From: JAKJGA01 sp029554345
GTDB taxonomy: Bacteria > Spirochaetota > UBA4802 > JAFGJZ01
Length of the DNA stretch: 64,000 bases
Assembly: GCA_035395685.1 (NCBI GenBank)
Contig: DAOPBR010000006.1
Span: 1 to 64,000 of the forward strand
Reading direction: 5' to 3'
Positions 61,904 to 64,000 of the stretch are shown here, one piece after another (position 1 is the first letter of the stretch; every line of letters starts with the position of its first letter). Below the pieces are notes generated by a model. That model saw nothing but the letters and a program-made list of their open reading frames with translations, did not search any database and was not told where the DNA came from. A program made the position numbers and the translations under genes.

Positions 61904-61928
61904 GGGCGGTGCAAATAATGCACCGCCC
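61904..61928. terminator. GC-rich hairpin after the 54-aa gene
   Basis: Perfect 10-bp stem GGGCGGTGCA / TGCACCGCCC with AATAA loop. It has no T-run, so it may be a Rho-aided or RNA-stabilising element. It lies before the best AI-2E start (61950), which argues against the earlier in-frame ATG at 61899. Confidence 0.55.
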
Positions 61929-61949
61929 TCCCATGGGGAAAAAATAGTA

Positions 61950-63050
61950 ATGGGAAATCCAAATTCGTATTCCGAAATAAAAAACAACCGTGCACAAAAA
62001 ATCGTGTTTCTGGTTCTGTTCGGTGCAGTTGCTGTGTCAATTGCCGTAATATTCAGATATTATATCTGGCCGCTTTTTTTTGCCGTGATCAGCTATATCG
62101 CGCTTAAACCTATACATAATTTTTTTGCTGCTAGGCTGAAGTCACAGCGGATAAGTACCTTTATTGTTGTATCGGCTTTTTGTCTTATGGTTATTCTTCC
62201 GTCAGTTGTACTGATGCTTCTTCTGGCGAATCAGTCGCTTGAAATTTACCATAATGTAACCAATAATATCAAACCTGCTGATATTCAAATATATATTTAT
62301 AAAAACGCGACTCTCAAAAAGATTCTGGCTTATCTAGGTATCCGAGAAAAACTCGTTTATGAAAAAGTAATGGAATTCATAAAGGTCTATTCATTCGATA
62401 TTTTTTCCGGTATAATGAAAGCAGTCGGTTTTTCAGTCACTTTTCTCATAAATATTCTTTTTACGGTTATGTTTCTTGTTTTTCTATTCAGCGAGGCGCA
62501 TAAACTTACTCCTCTTGCATATAAAGTCATTCCTTTTCCGAGGGATGTTGATGTAGATATATTCGGAAGAATTAAGAATGTGGTAAAAGTTCTGATTTTT
62601 GGAAATATACTCATCATGGTTCTTCAGGGTGCTATGGTCGGAGTTGGTTTTCTGATTTTCGGTGTCAGTGTGTGGATGGTGGGAGCTGCCGCCGCTGCTG
62701 TTTTTTCATTGATTCCCGGAATAGGGACCTCGATCGTATGGGTTCCGGCTGTAGCTCATCTTGCATATTTAGGAAAAAATAAAGAAGCTGTTTTACTTGC
62801 CGTCTGGTCGCTTTTCTGGTATTTATTTCTTGAGAATGTTGTTAAGCCGCAGGTTTTCGGTAAAAAACTGAATTTTCATCCGATACTTTTTTTCTTTCTT
62901 CTAATCGGCAGTGTTATGACTTTTAATCTTCCCGGTGTAATAATCGGACCGGTTTTACTTACTATTTTTTTCTCTCTTTGGGAAATATATAAGTTTCTCG
63001 ATTTGTACAATTCAGATAATAATAAAACAATCGGAATGAAAAAAAGATAA
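61950..63050 (+). CDS. AI-2E family transporter
   Basis: A 366-residue membrane protein of the AI-2E transporter family (UPF0118), with about seven to eight helices. Landmarks: YYIWPLFFAVISYIALKPIH, VVILPSVVLMLLLANQ-like second block, the conserved FSLIPGIGTSIVWVPAV and FLENVVKPQVFGKKLNFHP. Transport of AI-2 is known for E. coli TqsA; other members differ, so the substrate is open. Start at ATG 61950 after the hairpin, with GGGGAAA upstream; ends at an intrinsic terminator. Confidence 0.88.
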   Translation: MGNPNSYSEIKNNRAQKIVFLVLFGAVAVSIAVIFRYYIWPLFFAVISYIALKPIHNFFAARLKSQRISTFIVVSAFCLMVILPSVVLMLLLANQSLEIYHNVTNNIKPADIQIYIYKNATLKKILAYLGIREKLVYEKVMEFIKVYSFDIFSGIMKAVGFSVTFLINILFTVMFLVFLFSEAHKLTPLAYKVIPFPRDVDVDIFGRIKNVVKVLIFGNILIMVLQGAMVGVGFLIFGVSVWMVGAAAAAVFSLIPGIGTSIVWVPAVAHLAYLGKNKEAVLLAVWSLFWYLFLENVVKPQVFGKKLNFHPILFFFLLIGSVMTFNLPGVIIGPVLLTIFFSLWEIYKFLDLYNSDNNKTIGMKKR

Positions 63051-63080
63051 AAAAAAACCGGCATAAAGCCGGTTTTTTTT
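63050..63080. terminator. Bidirectional intrinsic terminator
   Basis: Stem ACCGGC / GCCGGT with loop ATAAA (63057-63073), flanked by eight A before and eight T after, so it ends both the AI-2E gene and the convergent RRM gene. Confidence 0.9.
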
Positions 63081-63100
63081 TATCTTCAAGAAATCAAAAC

Positions 63101-63373
63101 TTAGTAGCGACCGTAATTAGTGCGGGGCTTGTCCATTGCTTCGTTAACTTTGAGACGGCGTCCGTCAATTTCAGCGCCGTTAAGAGCTGTTATTGCGGCC
63201 TGGGCTTCTGCATCAGTACCCATTTCAACAAATGCGAAACCTTTTGATCTTCCGGTATCGCGATCTGTAATAATTTTTACTGAAGCGACTTCTCCATGTT
63301 CTTTGAAATAATCAGCAAGACCATCTTCGTATGTCCCGTAGCTGAGGTTTCCAACATAGATTTTCTTTCCCAT
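63101..63373 (-). CDS. RRM RNA-binding protein (cold-shock type)
   Basis: A 90-residue protein that is one RNA recognition motif: RNP2 IYVGNLSYG and RNP1 KGFAFVEM, with helix and strand order of the classic RRM. It ends KPRTNYGRY. Bacterial RRM proteins of this size (Rbp) are often cold-inducible RNA chaperones. GGAAAGG precedes the ATG. A promoter about 160 bases upstream (63532-63559) suggests a long 5' leader, a typical cold-shock feature. Confidence 0.93.
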   Translation of the reverse strand: MGKKIYVGNLSYGTYEDGLADYFKEHGEVASVKIITDRDTGRSKGFAFVEMGTDAEAQAAITALNGAEIDGRRLKVNEAMDKPRTNYGRY

Positions 63374-63531
63374 AAATACCTTTCCTTCCGGATTTTCCGG
63401 ATATTAAAAAATACAGCATTACTGCTGTCATATTCTTTTCTTAACGAGCAAATTCAGAGATTACAGAGCAAACAGAAAGGAGAGCAAAGTAGCCGATATA
63501 AGCGAGTAACAGAAAAAAATAATAATAAGAC

Positions 63532-63559
63532 ATTACACATTTCATGAAAAGTTTGTCAA
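63532..63559 (-). promoter_or_regulatory. Promoter with long leader for the RRM gene
   Basis: Minus strand: perfect TTGACA (63554-63559), a 16-base spacer and TGTAAT (63532-63537, five of six). The leader of about 150 bases contains ACAGCA/TGCTGT (63412-63427) and the repeated TCCGGA near the ribosome site, which could hide or free it. Confidence 0.65.
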
Positions 63560-63704
63560 GTAAATATAACAATAAATATTAAAAATATTATTTTTAAATG
63601 TTAATGGGCTGAAAGAGCCGTGTACGAATAAAGAATTGACAGATATGCACCCAGACCTTTTTTTATGGGAGATGCCGTAATTGAGACGGCTAACGGGATG
63701 TTAG

Positions 63705-64000
63705 ATGAACCGCAGAGATTTTTTAAAGTTATCAGCGGCCTTCGGAGCGGCTTTTGCCGCGGGCGGAGTGCCTTATGTTTTTAATAGAATTTCACCGTCA
63801 AAAAAATTGCGTTTCGCAGAGAAGATTCCGTCTCTTTGTCTTTATTGTTCGGCCCAGTGCCGTGTGAATAATTACAGAAAGAACGGTCAATTTATTTCTA
63901 TTAAGGGTGAAAACTCTTCAGCATTATGTCCACGAGGGCTTTCAATCCCAGGTTTATTAAATTCAGCAAAATCCGTTTTCAGGATTAAAAGAAAAAATTC
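63705..64000 (+). CDS. Molybdopterin oxidoreductase, 3' partial
   Basis: The window ends inside this gene; about 98 codons are visible. The N-terminus has a Tat signal RRDFLK followed by a hydrophobic stretch (AAFGAAFAAGGVPYVF). Then comes the iron-sulfur binding motif CLYCSAQCRV and later LCPRG, as in the Fe4S4 domain of molybdopterin oxidoreductases such as ActB1 or nitrate reductase-like subunits. The exact substrate needs the missing part. A short hairpin, GCCGT-AATTGAG-ACGGC, lies just upstream (63674-63690). The 145 bases before it hold no clear promoter. Confidence 0.85.
   Translation, partial: MNRRDFLKLSAAFGAAFAAGGVPYVFNRISPSKKLRFAEKIPSLCLYCSAQCRVNNYRKNGQFISIKGENSSALCPRGLSIPGLLNSAKSVFRIKRKN

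Noticed and set aside
63560..63704. Molybdenum cofactor riboswitch before the molybdopterin oxidoreductase
   Set aside because: Only one short hairpin is visible and there is no extended GC-rich fold.
1..64000. tRNA, rRNA, CRISPR arrays, transposases or prophage genes
   Set aside because: No T-loop consensus with a cloverleaf, no regularly spaced direct repeats and no DDE transposase or integrase motifs were found on reading through.

Overview
The window is a 64 kb piece of a bacterial chromosome, AT-rich by eye, with tightly packed genes on both strands. Signs of a Gram-negative-type envelope are several lipoboxes, an MlaF-type ABC ATPase and periplasmic or secreted proteins. Two housekeeping blocks anchor it: rimP-nusA-infB-rbfA-truB-rpsO-pnp-M16 peptidase, and rpsP-KH-rimM-trmD-rplS-rnhB-FliK-like-FlhB-like-HD-GYP-yraN. 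These orders, with bactofilin plus LysM/M23 peptidase, a PASTA protein, 7TMR-DISM and RsbW-like ATPase signalling proteins and c-di-GMP proteins, recall spirochaetes and other deep-branching Gram-negative phyla. There is no rRNA, so the phylum is unproven. A run of 100 N at 33890-33989 shows that this is a draft scaffold.

Layout. 0-8.6 kb: acyl-CoA synthetase (cut by the window start), a small Cys-rich protein, ahcY, rsgA, MlaF-like ATPase, PilZ protein, ilvE, a lone MshEN-like domain, a NeuB-like synthase and a lipoprotein. 8.6-14.4 kb (minus strand): 7TMR-DISM/PAS/ATPase sensor, App1-like phosphatase, prepilin peptidase, lipoprotein, zinc-ribbon protein. 14.4-24.4 kb: HAD phosphatase, UgpC-type ATPase, ribBA, receiver-ATPase protein, an MtnA-like protein without its catalytic Cys, DUF2937, YgiQ, DJ-1, UPF0114, M48 protease. 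24.4-35.6 kb: the translation/RNA operon, the M16 peptidase interrupted by the assembly gap, bactofilin and M23 endopeptidase.

35.6-55 kb is the accessory part: secreted proteins and lipoproteins of unknown function, NfeD plus SPFH, three GC-rich hairpin-bearing intergenic patches, a DUF362/beta-propeller/AraC-7TM group, small membrane proteins, a large hybrid histidine kinase, and a translationally coupled trio of two Ddl-like ATP-grasp ligases and a GNAT acetyltransferase. The trio is the best candidate for an undescribed pathway. 55-64 kb: PASTA protein, the rpsP-yraN cluster, a 54-aa protein, AI-2E family permease, a cold-shock-type RRM protein, and the start of a Tat-exported molybdopterin oxidoreductase.

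Several proteins look like enzymes that have lost a key residue: HD-GYP without its HD pair, MtnA-like with Ser for Cys, MlaF-like with Asp for the Walker-B Glu. Signalling is rich in c-di-GMP-type domains (PilZ, MshEN, HD-GYP) and RsbW-like ATPases, but no cyclase, sigma-factor partner, flagellar or pilus structural gene lies in the window. No tRNA, rRNA, CRISPR array, transposase or prophage was seen.
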